DNA of 64,000 bases from Spelaeicoccus albus (GCF_013409065.1 NZ_JACBZP010000001.1:2108001-2172000); one strand, 5' to 3'. Counted from the first letter of the stretch, positions 18,567-27,484 are shown. The notes: a model not told the origin generated them from the sequence alone. Program-made: numbers and translations.

Positions 18567-19568
18567 ATGCGCGCGCGTCGCGTTTTCCACGCCGTCGATT
18601 CGCACACCGAGGGTATGCCGACGCGCGTCATCACGGGCGGCGTCGGCACGCTGCCGGGCGACACGATGTTCGAGCGGCGCCGGGCATTCCTGGCCGATCA
18701 CGACGACGTCCGCACGCTTCTCATGTACGAACCCCGGGGGCACGCGTCGATGTCGGGGGCCATTCTGCAGCCGCCGACACGTCCGGACGCCGATTTCGGC
18801 GTCCTCTTCATCGAGGTCTCCGGATGCTTGCCGATGTGCGGCCACGGAACAATCGGTGTGGCAACCGTGCTTGTCGAAACCGGGATGGTCGAAGTCACCG
18901 AGCCGGAGACCGTGATCCGTCTGGACACGCCGGCCGGACTCGTCACCGCTACGGTGCACGTCGACAACGGTGCGGCGAAAGCCGTGACCATCGAAAACGT
19001 GCCCTCGTACTTGCATGCGCGGGACCAGACGGTCGACGCGGAAGGCTTCGGGCCGGTTCGCTACGACATCGCCTACGGCGGAAATTTTTATGCGTTTGTC
19101 GAGTTGGACGATCTCGGGATCGAGTTCTCCCGCGCCAATAAGGACGCCATGCTCACGGCCGGCCTGGCCATCATGGACGCCGTCAACCGACAGAATCCCG
19201 TCGTGCATCCGCTGAACCCCGAGATCGACGTCTGCCACCACGTCTATCTCGCCGCGCCGGGGTCGACGGCCACGCACTCCCGCCACGCCATGGCGATCCA
19301 CCCGGGGTGGTTCGACAGGTCGCCGTGCGGCACCGGCACGAGCGCCCGGATGGCACAGCTGTGGTCACGCGGCTCGCTCGTGCCGGGCGCGGACTTCATC
19401 AATGAATCGTTCATCGGCAGCCGCTTCACCGGCCGTATCAGCCGGACCACGACCGTCGGATCATACGACGGCATCGTCCCGACCGTCACCGGCCGCGCCT
19501 GGATCACCGGCACCGCCCAGTACATGCTCGATCCATCCGACCCCTTCCCGGACGGTTTTTTGCTGTGA
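18567..19568 (+). CDS. Proline racemase family protein, probable 4-hydroxyproline 2-epimerase
   Basis: A 333-residue cofactor-independent epimerase. Both catalytic cysteines are present: Cys91 in MCGHGT and Cys254 in SPCGTG, the pair that gives racemase or epimerase rather than dehydratase activity. It starts directly after the deaminase stop. In the trans-4-hydroxy-L-proline route this enzyme makes cis-4-hydroxy-D-proline, the substrate of the dehydrogenase encoded upstream. Proline racemase cannot be excluded from sequence, but the neighbourhood argues strongly for hydroxyproline. Confidence 0.87.
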   Translation: MRARRVFHAVDSHTEGMPTRVITGGVGTLPGDTMFERRRAFLADHDDVRTLLMYEPRGHASMSGAILQPPTRPDADFGVLFIEVSGCLPMCGHGTIGVATVLVETGMVEVTEPETVIRLDTPAGLVTATVHVDNGAAKAVTIENVPSYLHARDQTVDAEGFGPVRYDIAYGGNFYAFVELDDLGIEFSRANKDAMLTAGLAIMDAVNRQNPVVHPLNPEIDVCHHVYLAAPGSTATHSRHAMAIHPGWFDRSPCGTGTSARMAQLWSRGSLVPGADFINESFIGSRFTGRISRTTTVGSYDGIVPTVTGRAWITGTAQYMLDPSDPFPDGFLL

Positions 19569-19666
19569 GACCCGACCGCGACGGTACGCGAATGCGTATC
19601 GCTATGTCACGGTTTGGAAACAACACCCGCGGCGGGGTAGTAACGGCGGTTCGGCTCGTGCATTGT

Positions 19667-19677
19667 TAGTGCAATGT
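19667..19677 (+). promoter_or_regulatory. Candidate regulator site, copy 2 (TAGTGCAATGT)
   Basis: Exact repeat of the 11-mer at 17568-17578, lying 104 bases before the binding-protein gene. Here it is part of an inverted repeat, CATTG at 19661-19665 and CAATG at 19672-19676 with six bases between, consistent with a dimeric regulator. The 212 bases between the epimerase and the binding-protein gene hold no other recognisable feature. Confidence 0.45.
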
Positions 19678-19780
19678 CACACAGCGCTCGAGCGGGATGA
19701 ACGAGCCCGCGTCGACGGCCCGGACCAAAGGCGGCCCCGGTCGACAGAGGTGAAGGAACCGAAGGAAAACGGAGATAACA

Positions 19781-20947
19781 ATGACGTTAAGAAAAGTTGG
19801 ATTCGGCGGTTTAGCCCTGGCGGCCGCGCTGGCGCTGGGCGTCAGCGGCTGCGGCGGCGGGGGCCTGACCTCGGGGTCGGACAAGAGCAGCGACGACTCG
19901 GCCGGGCCCATCAAACTGGGCATGGTCGCTCCGACGTCGGGCAGCTCGGCAGCAATCGGACCGTATATGAAAAACGGCGCAAAGCTGGCGATCGACGAGA
20001 TCAATAAAAAGGGCGGCGTGGACGGCCGCAAACTCAAACTTGTCGTCGAGGACGGTGCGTGCGATCCGAAAACAGCCGCCGCGGCTGCCTCGAAACTTGT
20101 CACGGCCAAGGTGACGATGTCGGTCGGCGGCTACTGCTCCGGCGCCACCCTGCCGACGCTCAGCATCTTCAACAAGGCGAAGATCCCGATGCTGATCCCG
20201 GCCGCCAACTCGAACGACCTGGTGGATCAGAAATTGCCCAACGTCTTCCTGGTCAACGGCACCGGCACCCAACAAGCCGCGGCAGCCGTCAAACAAATGA
20301 AGAAGCAGGGCGTCAAATCCGTTGCCTTGATCGACGACAACACGTCGTATTCGAAGGACATCACGACAAAGACCGCCGAAGACGTCAAATCCGATAAGTC
20401 GCTGAAGGTCGTCAGCAAGCAGTCGGTCACGGCCGGCGAATCCGACTATTCGGCGGCCGTCACGGCGGCGTTGAAGAACCACCCGGACTTCATCTATTGG
20501 ACCGGTTACTACCAAGAGGGCGGCTTGCTCATCAAGCAGTTCCGGCAGGCAGGGTACAACAAGACGATCATGGTGGCCGACGGCTCGGTCGACACGAAGC
20601 TGATCGACATCGCCGGTAAGAAGAACGCGCAAGGCGTCCTGGCCACTATGACGCAAACGCCGCAGACCATCCCGGGCGGCGACAAGTGGGTGGCGAAGTA
20701 CAAGAAGCAGTTCAATTCCGACCCCGGACCGTATTCGACCCAGTCGTACGACGCCGTGCGGATCGCCGCCAAGGCGATGACTGACGCGAAATCGACGCAG
20801 TCGGACAAGATCATCGACGCACTCGAGAACATCGACGGATTCAAGATCTTTTCCGGACCGCTCAAGTTCACGCCGCAGCACACGCTGACGTCGGGCGGCT
20901 TCGAGATCCTGATCGTCAAGGGCACCAAGCTCGTACTCGACAGCTAG
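19781..20947 (+). CDS. ABC transporter substrate-binding lipoprotein (LIV/Peripla_BP_6 type)
   Basis: A 388-residue extracellular binding protein. The N-terminus is a lipoprotein signal: basic MTLRKVG, a hydrophobic stretch, then a lipobox-like VSGC with Cys at about residue 24 followed by Gly and Ser residues. The mature part starts with IKLGMVAPTSGSSAAIGPYM, the type I fold of LivK-like proteins. It opens the importer operon (two permeases, two ATPases) inside the hydroxyproline island, so hydroxyproline or a related imino acid is the likely ligand rather than leucine. Confidence 0.9.
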   Translation: MTLRKVGFGGLALAAALALGVSGCGGGGLTSGSDKSSDDSAGPIKLGMVAPTSGSSAAIGPYMKNGAKLAIDEINKKGGVDGRKLKLVVEDGACDPKTAAAAASKLVTAKVTMSVGGYCSGATLPTLSIFNKAKIPMLIPAANSNDLVDQKLPNVFLVNGTGTQQAAAAVKQMKKQGVKSVALIDDNTSYSKDITTKTAEDVKSDKSLKVVSKQSVTAGESDYSAAVTAALKNHPDFIYWTGYYQEGGLLIKQFRQAGYNKTIMVADGSVDTKLIDIAGKKNAQGVLATMTQTPQTIPGGDKWVAKYKKQFNSDPGPYSTQSYDAVRIAAKAMTDAKSTQSDKIIDALENIDGFKIFSGPLKFTPQHTLTSGGFEILIVKGTKLVLDS

Positions 20948-21010
20948 CGTCCGGTACCGTGCCGCACCGCCTTAAGCGGCGCGGCACGGTATCCACGGCC
21001 GAGGAGGGCC

Positions 21011-21916
21011 ATGGATCATCTCGTCCAGCTCGTCTTGAACGGATTGTTCGTCGGGTCGTTCTATGCGCTTGTCGCGCTTGGCTACTCGATGGTGTACGGC
21101 ATCATCAAACTGCTCAACTTCGCACACGGCGACATTTACATGCTCGGGGCGTTCGCCGGATTCGCCATCCTCACGTTCGGAGGCGGCGCTCTCGGCGGCG
21201 GCAGCTCACTGCTCACCCTCGTCATCGTCATGATCATGGCTATGGTGTTGACCGGTTCTGCCGGCCTGGTGCTCGAACGCGTGGCCTACCGGCCGCTGCG
21301 CGGGTCGCCGCGGCTGACAGTCCTCATCACCGCGGTGGGCGCCAGCTTCGCCCTCGAGTACGGTATTGCGCTGTGGGCAGGCCCGAACCCGGAGGTCTAT
21401 CCGGTTCAGCTCAAGAGCACGACAGTGCACCTGCTGGGCGCTCGGATCACGATCAACCAGCTGGTCATGATGGCCATCGCCGTCGTGCTGATGATCGGGC
21501 TCGACCTGATCATCGCCAAAACGCGGTCGGGCCGTGCCATGCGGGCCATATCGCAAGATCCGAAAGCGTGCCTCTACATGGGCATCAACGTCGACCGGGT
21601 CATCTCGTACACGTTCTTCATCGGGTCGGCTCTCGCCGGCGCGGCTGGAGTGATGGCCGGAGCGTATTACGGCAAGATCGACTTCCTGATGGGATTCATC
21701 ATCGGACTCAAAGCATTCACGGCCGCCGTGATCGGCGGAATCGGCAATGTGCGCGGCGCGGTCCTCGGCGGCGTCCTGCTCGGCCTGCTCGAATCGTTCG
21801 GCACCGCGTTCTTGGGCAGCGAATGGCGCGACGTGTTCGCGTTCGGTTTCCTGATCGCGTTCCTGACGGTCAAGCCCACGGGGCTTCTCGGCGAAAAAGT
21901 GACGGAGCGTGTGTGA
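21011..21916 (+). CDS. LIV-type ABC transporter permease (LivH family)
   Basis: A 301-residue membrane protein with about eight hydrophobic segments. Family landmarks are FYALVALGYSMVYGIIKLLNFAHGD near the N-terminus and the cytoplasmic loop MRAISQDPKACLYMGINVDR, which contacts the ATPases. A GAGGAGG site precedes the ATG. The stop overlaps the next permease gene by one base. The evidence for hydroxyproline as cargo is the surrounding catabolic genes. Confidence 0.93.
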   Translation: MDHLVQLVLNGLFVGSFYALVALGYSMVYGIIKLLNFAHGDIYMLGAFAGFAILTFGGGALGGGSSLLTLVIVMIMAMVLTGSAGLVLERVAYRPLRGSPRLTVLITAVGASFALEYGIALWAGPNPEVYPVQLKSTTVHLLGARITINQLVMMAIAVVLMIGLDLIIAKTRSGRAMRAISQDPKACLYMGINVDRVISYTFFIGSALAGAAGVMAGAYYGKIDFLMGFIIGLKAFTAAVIGGIGNVRGAVLGGVLLGLLESFGTAFLGSEWRDVFAFGFLIAFLTVKPTGLLGEKVTERV

Positions 21917-23046
21917 TGAGCGAGAACAAGGGCTCCGACTTCGTCGCGGCAGTGGAATCGCGCGGAAAATCGGTCAAGGGCGATATCGGCTCCGGGCTGC
22001 CGGCCGGCGGCAGTGACGGGGGAGCACCCGGCGGCCGGGCACGCGGGCCGGGCGCGGCGTCCCGCTTCGTCTCGAGCCCGTGGTTCGGAGGCACCGTCAT
22101 GGTCTTGGCGATCCTGGTGCCGTTCATCGACTCGTCGTCCTACACGATTCGAGTGTCGACTGACGCGCTCATCTTCGTCATGCTCGCCGTCGGACTCAAC
22201 ATCGTCGTCGGCTACTGCGGGCTCCTCGACCTGGGGTACGCGGCCTTTTTCGCCATCGGTGCGTACACGTCGGGCATTTTGTCCACCACTTTCGGCTGGC
22301 CGATCATTGCGACGATTCCGGCAGTGATCGCGGCGGCAGTCGTCGCCGGACTCGTCATCGGCGGGCCGACCCTGCGGCTGCGCAGCGACTATTTGGCGAT
22401 CGTGACGTTGGGATTTGGCGAGATCATCCGGATCACCGCCAACAATCTGGATTTCACCGGCGGGCCGAACGGTGTGTTCGGCATTCCGGACTTCGGCGAT
22501 TTCGGGCTGCGGCCGGATGTCGCAATCTACTTCGTCACAGTCGTCATCGTCGGCATCGCCGTCTTGGCGTCCGCCCGGCTGGGGCGCAGCCGGCTCGGCC
22601 GGGCCTGGCGATTCGTCCGTGAGGACGAGGACGCCGCCGAAGCGATGGGCATCCACACCTACAAGGTCAAATTCGCGGCGTACATCGGCGGCGCGATCTT
22701 CGGCGGCATCGCCGGCGTGCTGTTCGCCGTCCACCAGACCGCAATCTCGCCGATGAGCTTCACGTTCCTGTGGTCGGCGCTCATCTTGATGGCCGTCGTC
22801 CTGGGCGGGATGGGGTCCGTGCCCGGAGTCGTGATCGGCGCCGTCATCATTTCGCTACTGCCCGAGCTTTTGCGCGGCATCGGCAATTGGCGGTATTTCG
22901 CCTTCGGCGTGCTGTTGATAGTGATGATGGTCTTCCGCCCGCAAGGGATCTGGCCGGCCAGAAGCGCCGAGCGGACGTCCAGGATCGAAAGGAAGCGCGC
23001 CAAACGGGCACGGGCGGAGGTCAGCCATGACGACGCCACTTCTTGA
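21916..23046 (+). CDS. LIV-type ABC transporter permease (LivM family)
   Basis: A 376-residue second permease. The first 45 or so residues are a polar, Gly-rich extension before the membrane domain; then come NIVVGYCGLLDLGYAAFFAIGAY and the EDEDAAEAMGIHTYKVK coupling loop typical of LivM. The frame is open far upstream, but ATG 21916 overlaps the LivH stop (TGATG) and gives the normal protein. The gene overlaps the following ATPase gene by 20 bases. Confidence 0.92.
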   Translation: MSENKGSDFVAAVESRGKSVKGDIGSGLPAGGSDGGAPGGRARGPGAASRFVSSPWFGGTVMVLAILVPFIDSSSYTIRVSTDALIFVMLAVGLNIVVGYCGLLDLGYAAFFAIGAYTSGILSTTFGWPIIATIPAVIAAAVVAGLVIGGPTLRLRSDYLAIVTLGFGEIIRITANNLDFTGGPNGVFGIPDFGDFGLRPDVAIYFVTVVIVGIAVLASARLGRSRLGRAWRFVREDEDAAEAMGIHTYKVKFAAYIGGAIFGGIAGVLFAVHQTAISPMSFTFLWSALILMAVVLGGMGSVPGVVIGAVIISLLPELLRGIGNWRYFAFGVLLIVMMVFRPQGIWPARSAERTSRIERKRAKRARAEVSHDDATS

Positions 23047-23842
23047 GGTCCGGAACCTGCAAGTCCGGTTCGGCGGCGTGCAGGCAGTCAGCGGCCTGTC
23101 GTTCGACGTGTACGAAGGCGATGTCCTGTCGGTGATCGGCCCGAACGGGGCAGGCAAGACGAGCGCTTTCAACGCCGTCACCGGCTTTTACCGTCCCAGC
23201 GCCGGTACCGTGCGCTTCGAAGGCGAATCGATCGCCGGACGGCGGCCGGCCCGCATTGCAGCGCGCGGCGTGGCCCGCACGTTCCAGAACCTGCGCCTCT
23301 TCGGTGAGCTGACGGTACTCGACAACGTGCGCGCCGGCATGCACGTGCGCATCAAACAAAGCGCGCTGGACGCCGTCCTGCACACGCCGCGCTACCACCG
23401 TTCCGAACAGCGGGCCACCGACGAGGCGCACACATGGCTCGACTTCGTGGGTCTGCGCTCGGATCGCGCCTGGGAAGTGCGCAATCTGCCGTACGGCGAG
23501 CAACGGCTCGTGGAAATAGCCCGCGCGCTGGCCCGCGAACCCAAGATGCTCCTGCTCGATGAGCCGGCCGCCGGGCTGAACTACGGCGAAAAAGAACGAC
23601 TGCTCGACCTATTGCGCCGCATTTCCGAAATCGGCATCGCCGTTGTCCTGATCGAGCACGATATGGGGCTGGTCATGGAAGTCTCGCATCGAATCGTCGT
23701 ACTCAACTTCGGCAAGGAGATCGCCGAGGGAACGCCGGCCGAGATCCGCACCAATGAAAAGGTCATCGAAGCCTATCTCGGGGCCGAGGACGAGGAAGCC
23801 CGGCACGAGGCAGAGGAGATCGCCGAGGAGGGGCGCGCATGA
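23027..23842 (+). CDS. LIV-type ABC transporter ATP-binding protein (LivG family)
   Basis: A 271-residue ATPase. Walker A is GPNGAGKT near residue 40, and the Walker B region reads MLLLDEPAAGLNYGEK, where NYGEK replaces the usual N..E of LivG proteins. The signature motif is degenerate (LPYGEQRLVEIARAL), which is normal for LivG, where LSYGxQRxLEIARAL is common. It is coupled to LivM and LivF genes by overlaps. Confidence 0.93.
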   Translation: MTTPLLEVRNLQVRFGGVQAVSGLSFDVYEGDVLSVIGPNGAGKTSAFNAVTGFYRPSAGTVRFEGESIAGRRPARIAARGVARTFQNLRLFGELTVLDNVRAGMHVRIKQSALDAVLHTPRYHRSEQRATDEAHTWLDFVGLRSDRAWEVRNLPYGEQRLVEIARALAREPKMLLLDEPAAGLNYGEKERLLDLLRRISEIGIAVVLIEHDMGLVMEVSHRIVVLNFGKEIAEGTPAEIRTNEKVIEAYLGAEDEEARHEAEEIAEEGRA

Positions 23843-24552
23843 CGAACGTTCTGGAAATCGACAGCCTGTACGTCAATTACGGCAAAGTCGAGGCGCTCAC
23901 CGATCTGACCATCAGCGTCGGCCAAGGCGAGATCGTGTCGCTGCTCGGCAACAACGGGGCGGGAAAATCGAGTACGCTCGCCGCGGTTTCCGGCGTCGTC
24001 AGGCCCCGATCGGGGACTATCACCGCATTTGGCGACGACATCACGACCATGACGCCGTGGCGCATCGTCGAGCGCGGCGTCGTCCACGTGCCGGAGGGCC
24101 GGCGGATCTTTTCCAGGCTGACGGTGCACGAAAATCTGCTGATCGGCGGCTACAGCGTCAAGGATTCGTCGCTGATCGACCGGCGGATCGGCGAAGTCTA
24201 CGAGCTACTCCCGCGCCTTGCCGAGCGGCGTACTCAGGCCGGCGGCACACTCTCGGGCGGCGAACAACAGATGCTGGCCATCGGCCGCGCCATGGTGACC
24301 GGCCCGAAACTTCTCATGCTCGACGAGCCGTCGATGGGACTGGCGCCGATCATCGTGGCCCAAGTGATGGAGGCCATCCGTACCATCAACACGGGCGGAA
24401 CCGCCGTCCTACTCATCGAACAAAACGCCAGGTCCGCCCTCAAAGTCGCGCACCGCGGGTACGTCATCGATTCCGGGCACGTGACATTGGAAGGATCCTC
24501 GGAGCTGTTGCGGGCCGACTCCCGCGTGATCGACGCCTACCTGGGAAAATGA
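23839..24552 (+). CDS. LIV-type ABC transporter ATP-binding protein (LivF family)
   Basis: The second ATPase, 237 residues: Walker A GNNGAGKSS, signature LSGGEQQMLAIGRAM, Walker B LLMLDEPSMGLAPI. It completes a five-part importer of binding protein, two permeases and two ATPases. It overlaps its upstream neighbour by 4 bases, and its stop overlaps the next gene, a racemase-family enzyme, by 4 bases, which ties transport and catabolism to one transcript. Confidence 0.93.
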   Translation: MTNVLEIDSLYVNYGKVEALTDLTISVGQGEIVSLLGNNGAGKSSTLAAVSGVVRPRSGTITAFGDDITTMTPWRIVERGVVHVPEGRRIFSRLTVHENLLIGGYSVKDSSLIDRRIGEVYELLPRLAERRTQAGGTLSGGEQQMLAIGRAMVTGPKLLMLDEPSMGLAPIIVAQVMEAIRTINTGGTAVLLIEQNARSALKVAHRGYVIDSGHVTLEGSSELLRADSRVIDAYLGK

Positions 24553-25619
24553 CTGTCATGCCGGTCGCGGAATTCGCCACAGTCGATTACCACACGGGCG
24601 GAGAACCGTTCCGCATCGTGATGCCGGTCGCCGGGGCCGGCGGCAACGCCGTCGCCGACGTATTGAGCGGGCGGGCCGGGCACACCACAGTTGCCGAACG
24701 CCGGATGGCGGCAATCGCGTCGCCCGAGGTGCAGCGCGTCCGGCGGATCCTGTGCTCGGAGCCGCGCGGCCACGCGGACATGTACGGCGGCTTCCTCACG
24801 CCGCCGGATGACGCGGGCGCCGACTTCGGGGTGTTGTTCTGGCACAAGGACGGCTTTTCGACGGCGTGCGGGCACGGCACCATCGCGTTGGGCACCTGGG
24901 CAGTGGAATCGGGCCGGGTACGCGCCGATCCGGACGGCGACACCGATGTCGTGATCGACGTCCCCTCCGGGCGGGTCACGGCCCGGGTGACGTGCGCCGG
25001 CGGCCGCGTCGATTCGGCCGCGTTCTTAGGCGTATCGAGCTGGGTCGCCGACCGGCGGGTGCCGCTCGTGCTTCCGGGGCGCACGGTGGAGGTCGACATC
25101 GCGTACGCGGGAGCCTTTTACGCGAGCCTTCCCGCGTCCGCGCTCGACCTGACGGTGGAACCGGCACGGTACGCCGATCTGGTCGACGCCGGACGGCGCA
25201 TCAAACACGCGGCGGATACGCACCCGGCCGCACGGCATCCTTCCGACGACCGTCTGTCCGGCATCTACGGCACGATCCTCTACGACGAGGCGGCCGGTGC
25301 GACGGCCGCCGGGGCTGCGGTTCGCCAACGCAATCTCACCGTCTTTGCCGACGGCCAGGCGGACCGGTCGCCCTGCGGCTCGGGGACGTGTGCCCGGATG
25401 GCCCTGCTCGCCGCCTCCGGTACGCTGACCATGTCGAATTCCCTGATCCATACCTCGATAGTCGGTAGCACGTTCACCGGGCGGATTCGCGGCTTCACCA
25501 GCGAGTTCGGCAACGACGCGGTAGTGCCCGAAGTGACGGGCAGCGCATACCGGACGGGACGGTCGACCTTCGTCGTCGACGACCGGGACGAGCTCGCGGA
25601 AGGATTTGTGCTCAGATGA
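24549..25619 (+). CDS. Proline racemase family protein, possible trans-3-hydroxy-L-proline dehydratase
   Basis: A 356-residue paralogue of the epimerase upstream. The second catalytic residue is Cys276 (SPCGSGT). The first is Cys107 (TACGHGT), where characterised trans-3-hydroxyproline dehydratases usually carry Thr or Ser. The following gene encodes an ornithine-cyclodeaminase-family protein of the kind that reduces 1-pyrroline-2-carboxylate, the dehydratase product, so gene order favours dehydratase while the active site favours epimerase. It is translationally coupled on both sides by ATGA overlaps. Confidence 0.7.
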   Translation: MTVMPVAEFATVDYHTGGEPFRIVMPVAGAGGNAVADVLSGRAGHTTVAERRMAAIASPEVQRVRRILCSEPRGHADMYGGFLTPPDDAGADFGVLFWHKDGFSTACGHGTIALGTWAVESGRVRADPDGDTDVVIDVPSGRVTARVTCAGGRVDSAAFLGVSSWVADRRVPLVLPGRTVEVDIAYAGAFYASLPASALDLTVEPARYADLVDAGRRIKHAADTHPAARHPSDDRLSGIYGTILYDEAAGATAAGAAVRQRNLTVFADGQADRSPCGSGTCARMALLAASGTLTMSNSLIHTSIVGSTFTGRIRGFTSEFGNDAVVPEVTGSAYRTGRSTFVVDDRDELAEGFVLR

Positions 25620-26572
25620 TTCCCTGGATCACGGCGGAACAAGTGGCGCGCACGGTGTCTCCGGCCGAAGCGGTCGACGCGCTGACCACTGCACTACGCG
25701 CCGGACTCGACCCCGCCGCCGACCCGGCGCGCGCCGTCGTCGAAGTGCGCAGCGGCAGCATCCTGTTCATGCCCTCGGATGCCGGCGACCATGCCGGCGT
25801 CAAGCTCGCCACAGTGGCCCCGGACAATCCGGACAAATCGCTGCCCCGGATCCAAGGACTCTACGTTCTGCTCGACTCGGCGACGCTGGCGCCGCAGGCA
25901 GTGATCGATGGTGCGGCACTCACGACCCTGCGCACGCCGGCCGTGTCGGTCGCCGCGGTCGCCGACGTGCTGCGGCACCGGTTCGATTCCGCGATCGAGG
26001 TGGTGCTCTTCGGCGTCGGACCTCAAGCTGCCGGGCACATTCGTGCGCTTGAAACGGTCGCGCCCATCGCCGGAGTGACGATCGCCGTGCGAGCACCCGG
26101 ACGCTCCGCATCGATCGCGGCCGAACTCGAATCGCGCGGCATCGCGGTGCGCGAAGTCGCGTCGGGCACCGCCACGGCCGATGACGCGGTCGCCGGCGCG
26201 GACGTCGTCATCGCAGCGACGACGGCGCGCGAGCCGCTCTTCGACGGGGCGCGCGTCGGTGCGGGCGCCGTGGTGATGGCCGTCGGATCGCACGAGCCCG
26301 ATGCACGTGAGCTCGATTCCACGGTGATGGGACGAGCCCGCGTCATCGTCGAATCGCGTGAGTCCGCCATGCGGGAATGCGGCGACGTCGTGATGGCTGT
26401 TCGTGACGGCGCGTTGGACGGCGACTCGCTGCTGCCGATGGACGCCGTTGTCGCGGGGCGAGCGGTCATCGGCGATGGGGCGCCGGTGGTGTTCAAGGGA
26501 TCCGGAATGGCTTGGGAGGACCTCGTCATCGGATCGACGGTTTTCGACAAGACCATCGAGGGCACGCGTTGA
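25616..26572 (+). CDS. Ornithine cyclodeaminase family protein, probable 1-pyrroline-2-carboxylate reductase
   Basis: A 318-residue NAD(P)-dependent enzyme of the OCD/mu-crystallin family. Visible features are VKLATVAPDNPDKSLPRIQG in the N-terminal domain, LFGVGPQAAGHIRAL as the Rossmann loop, and VMAVGSHEPDARELD late in the fold. Members beside a trans-3-hydroxyproline dehydratase (LhpI type) reduce 1-pyrroline-2-carboxylate to L-proline; other members make alanine or proline from different imines. The start overlaps the racemase-family stop by 4 bases. Confidence 0.8.
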   Translation: MIPWITAEQVARTVSPAEAVDALTTALRAGLDPAADPARAVVEVRSGSILFMPSDAGDHAGVKLATVAPDNPDKSLPRIQGLYVLLDSATLAPQAVIDGAALTTLRTPAVSVAAVADVLRHRFDSAIEVVLFGVGPQAAGHIRALETVAPIAGVTIAVRAPGRSASIAAELESRGIAVREVASGTATADDAVAGADVVIAATTAREPLFDGARVGAGAVVMAVGSHEPDARELDSTVMGRARVIVESRESAMRECGDVVMAVRDGALDGDSLLPMDAVVAGRAVIGDGAPVVFKGSGMAWEDLVIGSTVFDKTIEGTR

Positions 26573-27291
26573 CCGGGCACCCGCCGGACGCCGGACAGGC
26601 GGACGCGACGGACCCCGCCGACCAGCTCGATCTGCCGAGTTTCGACGGCCGCACGAGCTTGCGCCAGCAGGTCGGCGACGCATTGCGCGCGCTGCTCATT
26701 TCCGGCCGAATGCGTCCCGGAGTGCTCTATTCGGCGCCCAAACTCGCGGCTCGCTTCGGAGTTTCGGCCACGCCGGTGCGCGAAGCAATGCTCGATCTGG
26801 TGGGTGAGGGCCTGGTGGAAGTGGTGCGGAACAAGGGGTTCCGGGTCACCGGCATGACGGGGCATGAACTCGACTGTTTGGCCGAGTTGCGCGCCATGAT
26901 CGAGATTCCGGCCATGGCCGCGGTCGCCGAAGAATGCACTGGCGCCGTCGCCGAAGCAGTCGAAGCGCTGCGGCCGAGAGCGCGTGCGATTTGCGCGTCG
27001 GCGCGCAGAAAGGACTTGGTCGGCTACCTGGAGGCCGACACCCGTTTCCATCTGGACTTCCTCGCGCTGCACGGTAACGACCATCTCGTCGAGGTGGTGC
27101 GTGATCTGCGGTCGCGCTCGCGGCTGTACGGCCTCGATGCCCTGGCCGACGCCGGGACTCTCGGTGATCTGGCCGGCGATCACGAGGAAATGGTCGACGT
27201 GGCATTGGCACGACGCCCGGAGCGGATGCGTGAGGTGATGAGCCGTCATATCGGCCTGGTCCGGTCGACCTGGGCCGGGGACGCCGGATAG
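26569..27291 (+). CDS. GntR family transcriptional regulator (FCD type)
   Basis: A 240-residue regulator with an N-terminal winged helix (SLRQQVGDALRALLISGRM, then LAARFGVSATPVREAM) and an all-helical FCD ligand domain. The FCD metal ligands are suggested by EADTRFHLDF and the later HEEMVDVA and SRHIG histidines. It starts at a TTG overlapping the preceding stop (TTGA), which gives a sensible N-terminus; the ATG at 26512 lies deep in the upstream gene. It is the last gene of the island and the likely local regulator, perhaps responding to a hydroxyproline catabolite. Confidence 0.88.
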   Translation: MTGHPPDAGQADATDPADQLDLPSFDGRTSLRQQVGDALRALLISGRMRPGVLYSAPKLAARFGVSATPVREAMLDLVGEGLVEVVRNKGFRVTGMTGHELDCLAELRAMIEIPAMAAVAEECTGAVAEAVEALRPRARAICASARRKDLVGYLEADTRFHLDFLALHGNDHLVEVVRDLRSRSRLYGLDALADAGTLGDLAGDHEEMVDVALARRPERMREVMSRHIGLVRSTWAGDAG

Positions 27292-27359
27292 TCCGCCGCG
27301 ATTTCCCCCCGGCTTGCGCCCCTCGACCCCGTCCGCCCTGCCTTGATCACCGTGGCCCG

Positions 27360-27453
27360 CCGAGTGGTGGCGAATGGCTGCCTACCCTCGCCGAGTGGTG
27401 GCGAATGGCTGCAAAATCTCCGATTTTGCAGCCATTCGCCACCACTCGGCGAG
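27360..27453. repeat. Palindromic intergenic repeat, copy A (half-site plus 32-bp perfect hairpin)
   Basis: Half-site 27360-27380 (CCGAGTGGTGGCGAATGGCT plus G), a 10-base spacer, then a perfect 32-bp stem: 27387-27418 pairs with 27422-27453 around the loop TCC. It lies between the convergent GntR and permease genes, where it could terminate both transcripts. Three more copies occur at 41967, 44219 and 46664. The remaining bases of this intergenic region show nothing else. Confidence 0.9.
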
Positions 27454-27484
27454 CCGGCCCGGCGTCCGGACGGCGCGAAGCGCC

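Noticed and set aside
20959-23046. Long frame containing the LivM gene from 20959
   Set aside because: The first 319 codons overlap the LivH gene in another frame and read as basic low-complexity sequence; ATG 21916 gives the normal LivM protein.
27360-27453. Possible CRISPR-like repeats in the GAGTGGTGGCGAATGGCTG copies
   Set aside because: Only two direct copies per site with a 10-base spacer, each with an adjoining inverted arm; no array and no cas genes.
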